Positions 24,641 through 34,138 of a stretch of 34,679 nt of DNA are shown one piece after another. The notes beneath the pieces are model-generated. The model saw only the letters and a program-made list of their open reading frames with translations. It was not told where the DNA came from and did not search any database. The DNA comes from Edwardsiella hoshinae NBRC 105699 = ATCC 33379. GTDB taxonomy: Bacteria; Pseudomonadota; Gammaproteobacteria; Enterobacterales; Enterobacteriaceae. The translations under genes and the position numbers were made by a program. The stretch is from the NCBI RefSeq assembly GCF_000474215.1, contig NZ_BAUC01000032.1:1-34679 (forward strand). The letters run 5' to 3'. Within the stretch, counting starts at the first letter, position 1. Each line of letters begins with the position of its first letter.

Positions 24641-25777
24641 TCAATACAATTCATGGTCGTGACGGCGAATGGTTTCCGGCGTAATCCGCCCCAGCATCTT
24701 GTAGTAGCTCCACAGGGTGTAGAGCAACACGATCGGCAAGAAGATCAACACGATAACCAACATGATGCTCAGCGTCATCTGGCTGGAGGTACTATCCCAC
24801 AACGTCAGGCTAGAGAGCGGATTGATGCTGGAGGGCATCACGAACGGGAATAGCGTCACCCCGGCGGTGAAGACCACCCCGGCCTGGGCCAAGGAGGCCA
24901 GCAGGAACGCCCAACCGGCGCGCGCGCGCGCACTGGTAAGCAGGGTCAACAACGGACACACTACCCCGAGCAGCGGGAAGATCAGCAACAGCGGCGTATG
25001 GAAGAAATTCCCCATCCAGGCGCCGGGCAGCACCGCCACCGCCTTCAGCAACGGGTTGGAGGGGCCGTTGGCATCCTGGCTGAGCAGCACATAGCCATCG
25101 ATGCCGACCCACATCCAATAACCGGCCAGCACGAAGCACAGTACCACCAGCAACGCGCTACGGTAGGTGGCCGATTGCGCCCGCTGGCGGATCACCCCAT
25201 CGGTCTTCAGTTGTAACCAGACGCCACCCTGCATGATCACCATGCACAGGCTCAGCAGGCCGCACAGTAAGGCGAAGGGCGACAGCAGTTGCCAGAAGGT
25301 ACCGAAATACTCGACGCGCAGTTGCGGGGTAAAGGCGAAAGGTACCCCGAGGATCAGGTTACCGAACGCCACACCAAAGACCAGCGGCGGCACCAGACTC
25401 CCGATCACCAATCCGATGTCCCACAGAGTACGCCAGCGCGCATCGGCGATCTTGCCGCGGTAATCGAAGGCCAGCGGACGGAAGAACAGGGCGCACAGCA
25501 CCAAGATCATCGCCACATAAAAGCCGGAGAAAGCGGCGGCATACACCCGTGGCCAGGCGGCAAACAACGCGCCGCCCGCCAGGATCAACCAGACCTGGTT
25601 GCCCTCCCAGTGCGCGCCGACGCTGTTGATCAGCACCCGGCGCTCGTCGTCGTTGCGCGCCACCAGCGGCAGCAGGCAACCGACCCCCATATCAAACCCG
25701 TCGGTCACCATGAAGGCCACCAGGATCACCCCGATCAGCAGCCACCAAATGAAGCGCAACGTTTCATAATCAAACAT
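24641..25777 (-). CDS. appB: Cytochrome bd-II ubiquinol oxidase subunit II (AppB/CbdB)
   Basis: The 378-residue protein has the same length as E. coli AppB and the CydB-family features: [17 protein letters not shown] at the start, [31 protein letters not shown], and a C-terminal [10 protein letters not shown] followed by [13 protein letters not shown]. Eight to nine membrane segments are expected. Subunit II pairs with AppC in the inner membrane and carries structural quinone but no haem. The start lies 20 bp after the appC stop with AAAGGAG as ribosome-binding site. bd-II reduces O2 to water with quinol electrons at low oxygen. Confidence 0.96.
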   Translation of the reverse strand: MFDYETLRFIWWLLIGVILVAFMVTDGFDMGVGCLLPLVARNDDERRVLINSVGAHWEGNQVWLILAGGALFAAWPRVYAAAFSGFYVAMILVLCALFFRPLAFDYRGKIADARWRTLWDIGLVIGSLVPPLVFGVAFGNLILGVPFAFTPQLRVEYFGTFWQLLSPFALLCGLLSLCMVIMQGGVWLQLKTDGVIRQRAQSATYRSALLVVLCFVLAGYWMWVGIDGYVLLSQDANGPSNPLLKAVAVLPGAWMGNFFHTPLLLIFPLLGVVCPLLTLLTSARARAGWAFLLASLAQAGVVFTAGVTLFPFVMPSSINPLSSLTLWDSTSSQMTLSIMLVIVLIFLPIVLLYTLWSYYKMLGRITPETIRRHDHELY

Positions 25778-25797
25778 GACAGTCTCCTTTACCCCTG

Positions 25798-27333
25798 TTA
25801 CTGCGCCGGTTGTTCACTCTGCATCGCACTCGGCCCAAGACGCGCATACTTCTGCATCAGATAGACTTCGGCGATTAAGAACAGGGTGTAAAGCCCCAAG
25901 ATCAGCCCCATCGAGAAAGCCAACTGGCCGGTGGTCAGCGCAGAATGGGCGGAATAGGTCGGCAGAATATCCTGGATAGCCCAAGGTTGGCGGCCAAACT
26001 CGGTCATAAACCAGCCAGCTTCGATGGCAATCCACGGCAACGGCAGGCTATAGCACACCATGCGCAGCACCCAGCGTTTCTGGTCGATGCGGCGACGTAG
26101 GGTCTGCACCAAGGCGATCACCATCACCAGTAGCAGCAGCGAACCGCAGCCCACCATGATGCGGAAGCTCCAGAACACGGGCGCCACCTGCGGGATGGTG
26201 CCGCGTTGTGCCGCCTGATACTGCGCCGGGGTGACATGGTTCATGTCTGGCGCATAGCGGGTCAGCAACATGCCATACCCCAAATCGTTCTCTAGCGCCC
26301 GGAAAGCGGCCAGAGTCTGCGGTGAACGATCGCCTTGGGAGATCTGCTGCATCAGCAGCCAGGCTTCCCGGCCACGTTGCAGGCGTGGTAGCGCGTCGGC
26401 CATCAGGTTTTTCAACCCAGGGACCGGCGTATCCAGCGAGTGGGTCGCCAACAAGCCGAGCAAGGCCGGCACCTTGATGGCGAAAGCGTTACGCTCCTGT
26501 TCCTGCTCCGGCCACGCCACCAGATGGAACGGTGCCGGTGCCGGTTCGGTCTGCCACTCCCCTTCCATCGCCGCCAGTTTCACCGGTTGCACCTTGGCGA
26601 CCTCATAGGCTGAGCTGTCGCCCAGTTGAAGGGTACCGAGGATCGCCAACGTGCCGAACACCGAGCCAATGGCGAAAGAGCGCAACGCCACCTCACGCTC
26701 GCGGCCGCGCAGCAGATACCAGGCGCTGATGGCCATGATAAACATCGCCCCGGCGACATAGCCGGACATCACGGTATGCACGAATTTCACCTGGCTGACC
26801 GGGTTGAAGACCAACTCGCTAAAGCTAGTCATCTCCATGCGCAAGGTATCGATGTCGAAGTGCGCCCCGGTCGGATACTGCATCCAGCCGTTGGCGTTCA
26901 AGATCCACAACGCGGAGATGTTGGAGCCGAAGGCTACCAGCCAAGTGACCAGCAAATGCTGGTACTTATTCAGCCGTTGCCAACCGAAGAAGAACAGACC
27001 GACGAAGGTCGATTCGAGGAAGAAAGCCATCAAGGCTTCCATTGCCAGGGGGGCGCCGAAAATATCGCCCACATAGTTGGAGTAGAACGACCAGTTGGTG
27101 CCGAACTGAAACTCCATGGTCAGGCCGGTCGCGACCCCGAGGGCAAAGTTAATGCCGAACAGCTTGCCCCAGAAACGCGTCATGTCGCGGTAGATCGTTT
27201 TGCCGGTCACCACGTAGATGGTCTCCATGACGGCCAGCAAAAAAATCAATCCCAAGGTAAGCGGTACGAAAATAAAGTGATACAGCGCGGTCAGTGCGAA
27301 CTGCCAGCGCGATAAGTCAATGACATCCCACAT
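25798..27333 (-). CDS. appC: Cytochrome bd-II ubiquinol oxidase subunit I (AppC/CbdA)
   Basis: The 511-residue protein aligns end to end with E. coli AppC (514 aa): [19 protein letters not shown] at the start and [16 protein letters not shown] at the end. Haem ligands are recognisable: H19 for b595, the histidine in [10 protein letters not shown] (about 186) for b558, and a methionine in the segment following the Q-loop. The quinol motif GRQPWAIQ is intact. The Q-loop is of the short type. AppC is the catalytic subunit of a low-O2 quinol oxidase. It starts 208 bp after the rubredoxin gene with CAGGAG before ATG; that gap holds a long hairpin and AT-rich DNA, so appCBX may have its own promoter as well as readthrough from hya. 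Confidence 0.97.
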   Translation of the reverse strand: MWDVIDLSRWQFALTALYHFIFVPLTLGLIFLLAVMETIYVVTGKTIYRDMTRFWGKLFGINFALGVATGLTMEFQFGTNWSFYSNYVGDIFGAPLAMEALMAFFLESTFVGLFFFGWQRLNKYQHLLVTWLVAFGSNISALWILNANGWMQYPTGAHFDIDTLRMEMTSFSELVFNPVSQVKFVHTVMSGYVAGAMFIMAISAWYLLRGREREVALRSFAIGSVFGTLAILGTLQLGDSSAYEVAKVQPVKLAAMEGEWQTEPAPAPFHLVAWPEQEQERNAFAIKVPALLGLLATHSLDTPVPGLKNLMADALPRLQRGREAWLLMQQISQGDRSPQTLAAFRALENDLGYGMLLTRYAPDMNHVTPAQYQAAQRGTIPQVAPVFWSFRIMVGCGSLLLLVMVIALVQTLRRRIDQKRWVLRMVCYSLPLPWIAIEAGWFMTEFGRQPWAIQDILPTYSAHSALTTGQLAFSMGLILGLYTLFLIAEVYLMQKYARLGPSAMQSEQPAQ

Positions 27334-27541
27334 GCGGACTCCTGTAGGCGATAAGAGAGGGAATTACCGACTAATAGTAGATCGTCCCTCACGCTCCCGC
27401 CGTCCCGAAATGTCGTTATCGGCCAATCACGCTACACAAAAGCCCAAAAGCCCTATTTTTTTCCAGGATAATCACCGGACAACCTCGCGATGACGCCGCA
27501 CGCATTGGCGGCGTCATCGCGATGGGGGAAACCCGCCGGCC
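27334..27541. promoter_or_regulatory. Gap between rubredoxin gene and appC with possible appC promoter
   Basis: 208 bp, holding a 38-bp hairpin (27485-27522) directly past the rubredoxin stop and an AT-richer stretch about 27420-27470 that could serve as promoter for appCBX. In E. coli appCBX is transcribed both from hya and from its own AppY/ArcA-dependent promoter; I cannot confirm specific sites. Confidence 0.45.
27485..27522 (-). terminator. Perfect 15-bp hairpin between the hya genes and appC
   Basis: TCGCGATGACGCCGC (27485-27499) and GCGGCGTCATCGCGA (27508-27522) are exact inverse complements around an 8-nt loop. The hairpin lies 19 bp past the rubredoxin stop codon. No T-run follows on the minus strand (GGTTGTCCGG), so partial termination, transcript processing or protection of the hya mRNA end are all possible. 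Confidence 0.6.
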
Positions 27542-27739
27542 TCACTCCAACAGCAAGAAGTGCTGCTTATCGGCATCGCACTGCGGACAGCGCCAATGGG
27601 CCGGCAGCGCGTTGAAGGGCGTACCCGGCGGGATCTGGCCGATGGCGTCGCCCTGTGCCGGATCGTACACCCACCAACACAGGTTACACTCCAGACGTGC
27701 CTCATCCGGGATAGCCTGGCTATAGCCACGCTCAAACAT
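27542..27739 (-). CDS. Hydrogenase-associated rubredoxin (HoxR/HupI family)
   Basis: A 65-residue one-domain rubredoxin. The iron ligands are C18 and C21 (ECNLCWWVYDP) and C51 and C54 (WRCPQCDADK), with the aromatic and GDAIGQIPPGTPFNALP segment between them typical of the family. Rubredoxins of this type occur in hydrogenase operons as HoxR in Cupriavidus necator and HupI in rhizobia. In C. necator HoxR protects maturation of the O2-tolerant small subunit in air. Its ATG overlaps the hyaF stop by 8 bp and AGAGGAG lies 7 bp before it, so it is part of the hya operon. E. coli hya lacks this gene. Confidence 0.92.
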   Translation of the reverse strand: MFERGYSQAIPDEARLECNLCWWVYDPAQGDAIGQIPPGTPFNALPAHWRCPQCDADKQHFLLLE

Positions 27740-28589
27740 CGGCGTTCTCCTCTAGCCAGCGGTACACATCGCCCAGGCGCTGGGCCGAGTCGGCCAAATC
27801 CTCCGGCGCCGCCAACACCAACTCCGGCAGGATGCACACCTCATAGCTATCAAGCAGCGTACCCTTGAGGGTATCCAGGCAACGCAGATGCCAGACGTGG
27901 CGCAATCCCGTCGAGTCGATGCGACTCTCGCCGTAACCGAAGGTGCGGATCTGGATCACCCCCTGACCACACAAACGTGCCAAGAACAGACGGTCGGCCT
28001 CGCTCAGCGGTAACTGGGTGAGGTTGATGCTGTGGGGCTGCCCCGCCGGATCGCGCACATGGGCCAGGAGCTCATGGGCCAACGGTAGCGCATTCATCAA
28101 CCCCTCGCTGGGCGGCGGCAGTAACGAGTCGTTTGGCAGCGTATCGGCGCTCGCCGCCTGCCACAAGGGCAACGGCGCACAGCCCGCCTCCAGCCGATCC
28201 GTCAACACCACCCCATCCTGTAAGCGGCGTACCCGCCACAAGCCACAGAAGATCGCCTCCTGGATCTCGCTTTCGCTGCCATCGCCATGCTGAATGCGTA
28301 CCGAGACCTCGCCCTCGCCCAACAGGGCGTTGAGGAACTGGATGTCGTGAGCCTCCAGCGTGGTCAGATCCCAGGCCACCACCTCGCCCAGCGGCGGAAT
28401 GCGTTGCGCCAACTGGGTCAACAGCTGCTTCAACAGCGCCATCACCGCCGGGCTATGGGCGCAATGCTCTAGCGCCGCCATGCTCGGATCGCCGTTCACC
28501 TGACAGGTGATCGGCAACGGGTTCATGCTAAAGCTGTCATCGCTCGGCTGGCTGCCCGGCCCTAACAGATGGAAAAAGGTTTCACTCAT
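27732..28589 (-). CDS. hyaF: HyaF, hydrogenase-1 maturation protein
   Basis: The 285-residue product equals E. coli HyaF in length and aligns throughout: [60 protein letters not shown] and TGLRHVWHLRC. HyaF (HupH family) is a cytosolic factor that helps assemble the small-subunit Fe-S clusters of Hyd-1. ATG 28589 is chosen over a GTG at 28592 because it gives the E. coli start MSET. The ATG shares one base with the hyaE stop (TGATG). The 3' end overlaps the rubredoxin start, which suggests that the two maturation proteins act together. Confidence 0.95.
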   Translation of the reverse strand: MSETFFHLLGPGSQPSDDSFSMNPLPITCQVNGDPSMAALEHCAHSPAVMALLKQLLTQLAQRIPPLGEVVAWDLTTLEAHDIQFLNALLGEGEVSVRIQHGDGSESEIQEAIFCGLWRVRRLQDGVVLTDRLEAGCAPLPLWQAASADTLPNDSLLPPPSEGLMNALPLAHELLAHVRDPAGQPHSINLTQLPLSEADRLFLARLCGQGVIQIRTFGYGESRIDSTGLRHVWHLRCLDTLKGTLLDSYEVCILPELVLAAPEDLADSAQRLGDVYRWLEENADV

Positions 28590-28990
28590 CACGCTGACTC
28601 CTGCGGGGTGGGACGCTCAAGCAAAGGGCGCATCAGGGCGATCAGATCGGCCCAGGGATGGATGCCGCTCAGCACGCCGCGTAGCTCGCCGTCGAGAAAC
28701 ACCAGTGTGGCCGGGAAACGCCGAACCCCGAAGCGATCGCCGATAGCCTCGCTCTGGGCCAGATCGGCCATCGCCACTCGCCAGTCGATGTGCGGAAACT
28801 CGCGCAATAACTCGGCGATCATCACCGGATTGTCACTCACCTCCGGCGTACGGCGCGGATCGCAGCTCAGCAACACCACACAATCCGGCGCCTGTGCCAA
28901 CCAATCATCCAGACTCGTCTCATCCACCGGCTGCCAGCCGCGCGCCAGCATGCGCTGCCACAGTGCGGAAAATGGGTTGTCGTTTAACAC
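28589..28990 (-). CDS. hyaE: HyaE, small-subunit chaperone of hydrogenase-1
   Basis: A 133-residue thioredoxin-fold protein without the CxxC redox pair. It matches E. coli HyaE (132 aa): [56 protein letters not shown] and [15 protein letters not shown]. HyaE is thought to bind the Tat signal peptide of HyaA and hold it until folding is complete. GTG 28990 is inferred as start: it overlaps the hyaD stop in GTGTTAA, has GGAGG about 9 bp upstream, and gives [12 protein letters not shown], close to E. coli MSNDTPFDALW. A longer frame to 29077 would overlap hyaD heavily. Confidence 0.92.
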   Translation of the reverse strand: MLNDNPFSALWQRMLARGWQPVDETSLDDWLAQAPDCVVLLSCDPRRTPEVSDNPVMIAELLREFPHIDWRVAMADLAQSEAIGDRFGVRRFPATLVFLDGELRGVLSGIHPWADLIALMRPLLERPTPQESA

Positions 28991-29577
28991 TCCTCTTGCC
29001 CCTCCAACGTCATGCGATACTGACGAATGCGTACCCCCTCGTAGTTTTCCATCGACAGACACGCATAGTTCAGGCAACGTTCCTCCTCGCTCGGCTGCGG
29101 GACGATTCCCCAGGCGGCCAATTGCGCCAGAGCCGCCTGCTCTGCCGCCGGCAACTGCGCGCGCGCCACCTCGGTTAGGCTACCGCCGTAGTCGTCCAGC
29201 AACGCCGGCTGCAAGCCGACCAGCGCGACATGAGACGGCATGTGACCGCGAATGTCCGCCAACGCCAGCACCTCGGAGAAACTGCTTTGATGCAGACTCA
29301 TCTTCTTGGCGCTGAGGTAGGCCGGCACCATCTCTCCGGCATAGGTGCGCAGGGTACCCGGCGCCAGACCGTAGTCGATGGCGTCGAGGATCAGCAGGTG
29401 ACTGGCGCTCTCGACGTAGCCCAGCAGGTTAAGTCCCTGGGTACCGCCATCGACGATCTCCACCTGCTCCGGCCAGTGGTAATGGGCGAACAGCCGTTCG
29501 GCCACCCGTACGCCGAAGCCCTCATCGGCCCATAACAGGTTGCCCAACCCCATCACCACCACGCGCTGCTCACTCAT
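28984..29577 (-). CDS. hyaD: HyaD, endopeptidase maturing the hydrogenase-1 large subunit
   Basis: The 197-residue product belongs to the HybD-type hydrogenase maturation protease family. Nickel-sensing residues have the exact family spacing: E19 in WADEGFG, D65 in ILDAIDYG and H96 in SLHQSSFSE. HyaD cleaves the C-terminal tail of HyaB once nickel is inserted, the last step before the large subunit joins HyaA. Its ATG overlaps the hyaC stop (ATGA, 4 bp) and its stop overlaps the hyaE GTG, so translation is chained. E. coli HyaD is 195 aa. Confidence 0.95.
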   Translation of the reverse strand: MSEQRVVVMGLGNLLWADEGFGVRVAERLFAHYHWPEQVEIVDGGTQGLNLLGYVESASHLLILDAIDYGLAPGTLRTYAGEMVPAYLSAKKMSLHQSSFSEVLALADIRGHMPSHVALVGLQPALLDDYGGSLTEVARAQLPAAEQAALAQLAAWGIVPQPSEEERCLNYACLSMENYEGVRIRQYRMTLEGQEEC

Positions 29578-30308
29578 GACGCCTCCTTGTCACGTTTGCC
29601 TTTAGCAAACTTATGGCTGCGAAAGCCGTTGATCATCGTCGAAATCACCGTGTCGTTAGACATGATGTCCTCGCGGATCGCCATATACACATGGCCGATG
29701 ATAAAGGCGCCGATCAACCACATGCCTAAACGGTGCCAGCTATGAATATCGATGGAGTTACCGCCGGTCCAGTAGAAGAACTCCACCACATAGCGGAACG
29801 GGGCGAAGATGGCATACTGGCTATGTTCGCTAAACAGCGCAAAGCCGGTAAGGATCATAAACACCGACATCAGGAAGTAACCAAACATCGCCGCCTGTGC
29901 CACCGGATTATGGCCGATATCACCGCTCGGACGCTTCTCCAAGAACAGATACCAGCGAACCTCGTACCATACTCCTTGCCACCAGCTACGCCGCCAGACC
30001 GGCACGATGAACAGCTCACGCGAGTAATGATTACCGACAAAGGCCCAGTAAATGCGCCCCAGCAACAACACGGTGAACAGCATCCCTGCACTGAAATGCA
30101 CCAGACGGATATAGCCCATGTAGAACAGATAGGTGGCCTCCCCGCTGACTGACGGTAACGGACGGCCGATGAAGTAACCGGTCACCATCAGAACCAACAT
30201 GCAGCCGACCGTCAGCCAGTGCCAGAGGCGCACCGGCGCCTCGAACACATAATAACTGACGGCATCATCACGCGCCTCCTCGGCGCGTGGGGATGTCTTT
30301 TCACTCAT
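29574..30308 (-). CDS. hyaC: HyaC, cytochrome b subunit of hydrogenase-1
   Basis: A 244-residue membrane cytochrome b (E. coli HyaC 235 aa) with four membrane helices. Haem-ligand histidines are in [10 protein letters not shown], in VRLWHWLTV, in [11 protein letters not shown] and in FIIGHVYMA. It anchors HyaAB to the periplasmic face and passes electrons from H2 to the quinone pool. The N-terminus ([16 protein letters not shown]) is a little longer than in E. coli. AAGGAGAAGAGCG precedes ATG 30308. The hyaB stop is 18 bp upstream and the hyaD start overlaps its stop. Confidence 0.96.
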   Translation of the reverse strand: MSEKTSPRAEEARDDAVSYYVFEAPVRLWHWLTVGCMLVLMVTGYFIGRPLPSVSGEATYLFYMGYIRLVHFSAGMLFTVLLLGRIYWAFVGNHYSRELFIVPVWRRSWWQGVWYEVRWYLFLEKRPSGDIGHNPVAQAAMFGYFLMSVFMILTGFALFSEHSQYAIFAPFRYVVEFFYWTGGNSIDIHSWHRLGMWLIGAFIIGHVYMAIREDIMSNDTVISTMINGFRSHKFAKGKRDKEAS

Positions 30309-30326
30309 CGCTCTTCTCCTTAGCGC

Positions 30327-32120
30327 TTAGCGTACCTGGACGGAGATCAGTTCACTGCCGTCGTCGCCGAGCACGTGGGTTGAACAGGCCAGACAGGGGT
30401 CGAAGCTGTGCAAGGTACGCAGGATCTCCAACGGCTGATCGGGGATCGCCATCTGGGTGCCCATCAGCGCCGCCTCATAGGCCCCGATCTGCCCCTTGGG
30501 ATCACGCGGACTGGCGTTCCAGGTGGTCGGCACCACGCATTGATACAGCTCGATCTTCTGATCGCGGATCGACGCCCAGTGGCCCAACGCGCCACGCGGC
30601 GCCTCAGTAAAGCCGATGCCACGGCAGTGCTGCGGCCAGGTAGCCGGTTCCCATTTCTCGGTATTGGCGGTAGCCAGATTGCCGTTCTTCAGGTTGGTCA
30701 TCAGCTTGTCGAAGAAGTATTGCAACTTACCGGCAGCCCATTGCGCCTCGTGGGCACGGCACAGGATACGCCCCAGGGTGGATTGAATGCCGGACAGCGG
30801 CAGCTTCAACGCAGACATCATGCGATCCACCGACTCGACGGTCGCGGCATCGCCCTTGTGGTAGGCGATCAGGGTACGCGCCAATGGACCGACTTCCATC
30901 GGATGACCGCGCCAACGCGGCGCCTTGATCCAGGAGTACTGCGCCTGCTCGTCGAGTTGCTGGATATCGGTAGCGCTCCCCTTGACGTTGCCCGGGTTGT
31001 ACCACGGATCGGTGATGCCATCGAACGGATGACGTCCCTGCTGCTCGTTGGGATAACGGTACCAGGAGTGGTCGACGAACTCCTGCACCTGCTGCGGATC
31101 GGCCAGATCCACCGGCAGCACATTGGCAAAATCGCCGTTGATCACCGCCCCGCCCGGCATCAGCAGGCTCTTCTGGCTGAAGTCGTTGGCGATATCCGGG
31201 AAGGCGCCATAGCTCAGCACGCACTTATCGGACAGACCGGTTCCGATCTGGCTCCACGGCTTGTTAAACAGGCCAATGGCCAGGGCGTCCGGGATCATCA
31301 CGTTATTGATAAAGTCGGCGGTGCGGGTAATGATCGACTGCACCAGGTTGAGACGCTCCATGTTGACCGCCCCGACCGCGCCGCTCTGATCGATATTGAT
31401 GGCGCACGGCATGCCGCCGACGATCCAGTTCGGGTGCGGGTTCTTCCCGCCAAACACCGTATGGATCTTGACGATCTCACGCTGGAAGTCGAGCGCCTCC
31501 AGGTAGTGGGCGAAGCCCATCAGGTTGGCCTCCGGCGACAGCTTGTACTGCGGATGCCCCCAATAGCCGTTGCGGAAGATGCCCAACTGGCCGCCTTCGA
31601 CGAACTTCTTCAAGCGGTTCTGCACATCGAAGAAGTAGCCCGGCGACGACATCGGCCAGGAAGAGAGACTCTGTGCCAGCTGCGAGGTGGCACGTGGATC
31701 GGCCTTCAGGGCATCGAGTACATCGATCCAATCCATCCCGGCCAACTGATAGAAGTGCACCAGATGATCGTGGCACCACAGGGTGGCCAGCATGATGTTA
31801 CGGATGATGTTGGCGTTATCCGGCACCTTGATGCCGATGGCATCTTCGATAGCGTAGACCGACGCCAGGGCATGCACCCCGGTGCATACCCCACAGATAC
31901 GCTCGACAAAGGCCCAGGCATCGCGCGGGTCACGCCCCTGTAAGATGATTTCCAACCCGCGGAACATGGTGCCGCAGGAGACGGCGTTGGTGATGATGTT
32001 CTGCTCGTTGATGTTGACTTCACAGCGCATGTGCCCTTCGATGCGGGTGATCGGGTCCACCACCAGACGACGGCCGGCATCGCTTAAGGTATATCCTTGG
32101 GTTTGATACTGGTAACTCAT
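30327..32120 (-). CDS. hyaB: HyaB, catalytic large subunit of hydrogenase-1
   Basis: The 597-residue NiFe hydrogenase large subunit has the same length as E. coli HyaB. The four active-site cysteines are C76 and C79 ([10 protein letters not shown]) and C576 and C579 (DPCLACSTH). Maturation by HyaD should remove the 15-residue tail after H582 ([15 protein letters not shown]). RIEGH near residue 26 and other L1-L5 family motifs are present. The ATG overlaps the hyaA stop by four bases (ATGA). HyaB crosses the membrane folded, carried by the Tat signal of HyaA. The enzyme oxidises H2 in the periplasm. Confidence 0.97.
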   Translation of the reverse strand: MSYQYQTQGYTLSDAGRRLVVDPITRIEGHMRCEVNINEQNIITNAVSCGTMFRGLEIILQGRDPRDAWAFVERICGVCTGVHALASVYAIEDAIGIKVPDNANIIRNIMLATLWCHDHLVHFYQLAGMDWIDVLDALKADPRATSQLAQSLSSWPMSSPGYFFDVQNRLKKFVEGGQLGIFRNGYWGHPQYKLSPEANLMGFAHYLEALDFQREIVKIHTVFGGKNPHPNWIVGGMPCAINIDQSGAVGAVNMERLNLVQSIITRTADFINNVMIPDALAIGLFNKPWSQIGTGLSDKCVLSYGAFPDIANDFSQKSLLMPGGAVINGDFANVLPVDLADPQQVQEFVDHSWYRYPNEQQGRHPFDGITDPWYNPGNVKGSATDIQQLDEQAQYSWIKAPRWRGHPMEVGPLARTLIAYHKGDAATVESVDRMMSALKLPLSGIQSTLGRILCRAHEAQWAAGKLQYFFDKLMTNLKNGNLATANTEKWEPATWPQHCRGIGFTEAPRGALGHWASIRDQKIELYQCVVPTTWNASPRDPKGQIGAYEAALMGTQMAIPDQPLEILRTLHSFDPCLACSTHVLGDDGSELISVQVR

Positions 32121-33235
32121 GCCTGTTTATCCTCATTGCCCGGCTGTTGTTCTGCCTGTTTTAGTTGTTGGTTATGGCGTTTACGCTGATTGACGGCGCT
32201 GGCCACTGCATGCACCCCCACCCCGGCGGCAACCACGCCCAACGCGGTCAAGCCGACGGTATCGGCGGTAGAGTGGGTCCCCATCTGCGGAATGTCGACC
32301 ACCCGGCTGTAGAAGGAGCCGCGATCCCAGAAGCCGTTCTCGGAGCAGCCCAGACAGCCGTGACCGGACTGGATCGGGAAAGAAACCCCATCGTTCCAGC
32401 GGGTGGAAGAGCAGGCGTTATAAGTGGTCGGCCCCTTACAGCCCATCTTGTACAGACAGTAGCCTTTCCGCGCGGCGTCATCGTCCCAGCTCTGCACAAA
32501 CTCACCGGCGTCGAAATGAGCGCGGCGATAGCATTTATCATGGATACGCTGACCATAGAACATCAGCGGACGGCCCATGCGATCGACCTCCGGCAGCCGG
32601 TCAAAGGTCACCATATAGGTGATAATGGCGCTCATCACATCAGGGATCGGCGGACAGCCGGGAACCTTGATGATCGGCTTATCGGTGATCACCTTATCGA
32701 TGGGGGTCGCTTGGGTCGGGTTGGGACGCGCGGCCTGCACGCAACCCCAGGAGGCACAGGTGCCCCAGGCGATGATGGCGCTGGCACCGGCGGCGGCGCG
32801 CTTCAGTTTTTCGATGAATGGCCGACCGCCGCTGATACAGAACATCCCCTGCTCGCCCAGCGGCGGATTACCTTCCACCGCCAGAATGTATTTGCCGTTA
32901 TAACGGGTGATGATGTCTTCGAAGACCGCCTCGGCCTGGGTACCGGCCGCCGCCATCAAGGTATCGTCGTAATCGAGGGAAATGAGTGAAAGGATGACAT
33001 CTTTCGCTAGCGGGTGTGAGGAGCGAATGAACGATTCAGTACAGCAGGTGCACTCCAGACCATGGATCCACACTACTGGGATACGTGGTTTATTCTCCAA
33101 TGCCCAAGCAATCTTCGGTGCCATCCCGGCCCCCAGCCCCAGCGATGTGGCAGCCAGACTGCAATACTTGAGAAAACTACGCCGTGTCACTCCTTGACGG
33201 CGCATGGCTTGGTAAAAGGTATCCTCATTATTCAT
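32117..33235 (-). CDS. hyaA: HyaA, small subunit of O2-tolerant hydrogenase-1
   Basis: The 372-residue precursor (E. coli 372) starts with a Tat signal peptide: TRRSFLKYC at 17-25, then a hydrophobic stretch, with cleavage expected after A45 (KIAWA then LENK). The proximal cluster region has GLECTCC with C62, C64 and C65, and TCASWGC with C160 and C165. C64 and C165 correspond to mature C19 and C120, the two extra cysteines that give the 4Fe-3S cluster of O2-tolerant enzymes. A C-terminal membrane helix ([17 protein letters not shown]) anchors it. ATG 33235 is chosen because it gives the E. coli start MNNE; the frame extends 60 bp further. It is the first gene of the hya-rubredoxin-app cluster. 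Confidence 0.97.
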   Translation of the reverse strand: MNNEDTFYQAMRRQGVTRRSFLKYCSLAATSLGLGAGMAPKIAWALENKPRIPVVWIHGLECTCCTESFIRSSHPLAKDVILSLISLDYDDTLMAAAGTQAEAVFEDIITRYNGKYILAVEGNPPLGEQGMFCISGGRPFIEKLKRAAAGASAIIAWGTCASWGCVQAARPNPTQATPIDKVITDKPIIKVPGCPPIPDVMSAIITYMVTFDRLPEVDRMGRPLMFYGQRIHDKCYRRAHFDAGEFVQSWDDDAARKGYCLYKMGCKGPTTYNACSSTRWNDGVSFPIQSGHGCLGCSENGFWDRGSFYSRVVDIPQMGTHSTADTVGLTALGVVAAGVGVHAVASAVNQRKRHNQQLKQAEQQPGNEDKQA

Positions 33236-33840
33236 AACGCACGTCTCTTCTCCTTGCCGCACCGGCGGGGACACCGGGCGCGTTTGATCGGCCAACGGCG
33301 TTCCCCCCGCGGCAAAGGATCAGGCCGCTCCGTGCGTGCAGAATACGGTGAGACGGCAACCATCCCCTCTGCACGGGCACACGCCGTCAGGTGATGTTGT
33401 AAAAAAAGCGTAGCTAATTTTTTGCAAAAAACAATATAAAACCTATGGATATGTCTTTTTACGATGGATTAAGAACCATAATTTATTTTTCTGCGATCAC
33501 CGTCATTTCCCTCTACATTTCGGCAAGTTAAGCGCCATCTCCGCCCCGCTCCGGCTCGCAAAAACAGGCTGGCGTCAGACGCTATAACGCACAGAATGTC
33601 TCCACCTTACCGCGCTCACGTACGAAGCCATCGCGCGCTGAGCCCAGATTATTTACACGGCGCCCCGGGATAATCACGCCCTAATAACATCACTAAAAAA
33701 ATCATCAACTAAAAATAGCATCGCGCATTAAGAAAAAGCGTAGCGTTAATATCCATGCAGGTATCGGCTTATTTTAACCGACCACGACCACCCCACCGTC
33801 AACCTAACGCACAGCGTGCAATGGTCGCCATAAAATGGCG
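33236..33840. promoter_or_regulatory. Divergent region between hyaA and speFL, hyaA-proximal part
   Basis: About 600 bp without a plausible gene. An AT-rich area (33395-33500) contains the palindrome TTTTTTGCAAAAAA (33418-33431) and -10-like TATATT on the minus strand, the best candidate for the hyaA promoter about 200 bp upstream. The centre (33530-33700) is GC-richer and featureless. E. coli hya is induced by AppY, ArcA and sigma-S and repressed by IscR; I cannot locate specific sites with confidence. Confidence 0.45.
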
Positions 33841-33887
33841 TAATAATTAAATTCAATGATAAACATGCAGTAACAATTAAATTTAAT
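33841..33887. repeat. Two near-identical 17-bp AT-rich direct repeats, 30 bp apart
   Basis: TAATAATTAAATTCAAT (33841-33857) and TAACAATTAAATTTAAT (33871-33887) differ at two positions. Their 30-bp phasing is about three helical turns, as expected for tandem binding sites of one protein on the same DNA face. They lie about 150-190 bp upstream of speFL, in promoter-like DNA. A regulator of the speF operon or H-NS-type binding are both possible. Confidence 0.5.
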
Positions 33888-34033
33888 CTATTTTATCAAT
33901 AGTGATGGGAATCACAGTATCAATTGCACGACGACTTACACTAAGGCCGCTTGTTAAGATAAGCCAAGGTACCATACGACCATCTCATCCGAGTTCGGTT
34001 TGTTCTATTTATCTCATTGCGAGAGAGTCGACG

Positions 34034-34138
34034 ATGGAAAATAACAACAAAAGCTGGCCGCATATCCGACGTGTGACCCATATTATGATGATGGCTCACC
34101 GTAGCTGCTTCGATTTTCATCAGTTCAACGCCCGATAA
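34034..34138 (+). CDS. speFL: SpeFL, ornithine-sensing leader peptide
   Basis: A 34-codon leader gene. The peptide reads MENNNKSWPHIRRVTHIMMM, then AHRSCFDFHQFNAR. It is colinear with E. coli SpeFL (MENNSRTMPHIRRTTHIMKF, then AHRNSFDFHFFNAR), including the conserved HIRR..H and HR..FDFH.FNAR blocks. In E. coli and Salmonella, L-ornithine binds the nascent peptide in the ribosome exit tunnel and stalls the ribosome at the end of speFL, which hinders Rho and switches on speF. The ATG at 34034 is preceded by GAGAGAGT. An in-frame extension to 33902 exists but has no support. The speF start is 307 bp downstream. Confidence 0.97.
   Translation: MENNNKSWPHIRRVTHIMMMAHRSCFDFHQFNAR

Noticed and set aside
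26626-27315. 229-codon plus-strand frame opposite appC
   Set aside because: Antisense shadow of a highly conserved gene, with no recognisable domain or start signal.
28991-29077. Longer hyaE start overlapping hyaD by about 90 bp
   Set aside because: The extra residues match the hyaD strand region and not HyaE proteins. GTG 28990 fits length and ribosome-binding site.
30408-31943. 511-codon open frame on the plus strand opposite hyaB
   Set aside because: It is a shadow of hyaB in GC-rich DNA. The translation is histidine- and arginine-rich without domains, while hyaB is unambiguous.
33902-34033. In-frame N-terminal extension of speFL
   Set aside because: E. coli SpeFL starts at the equivalent of ATG 34034, and the extension has no conserved sequence.
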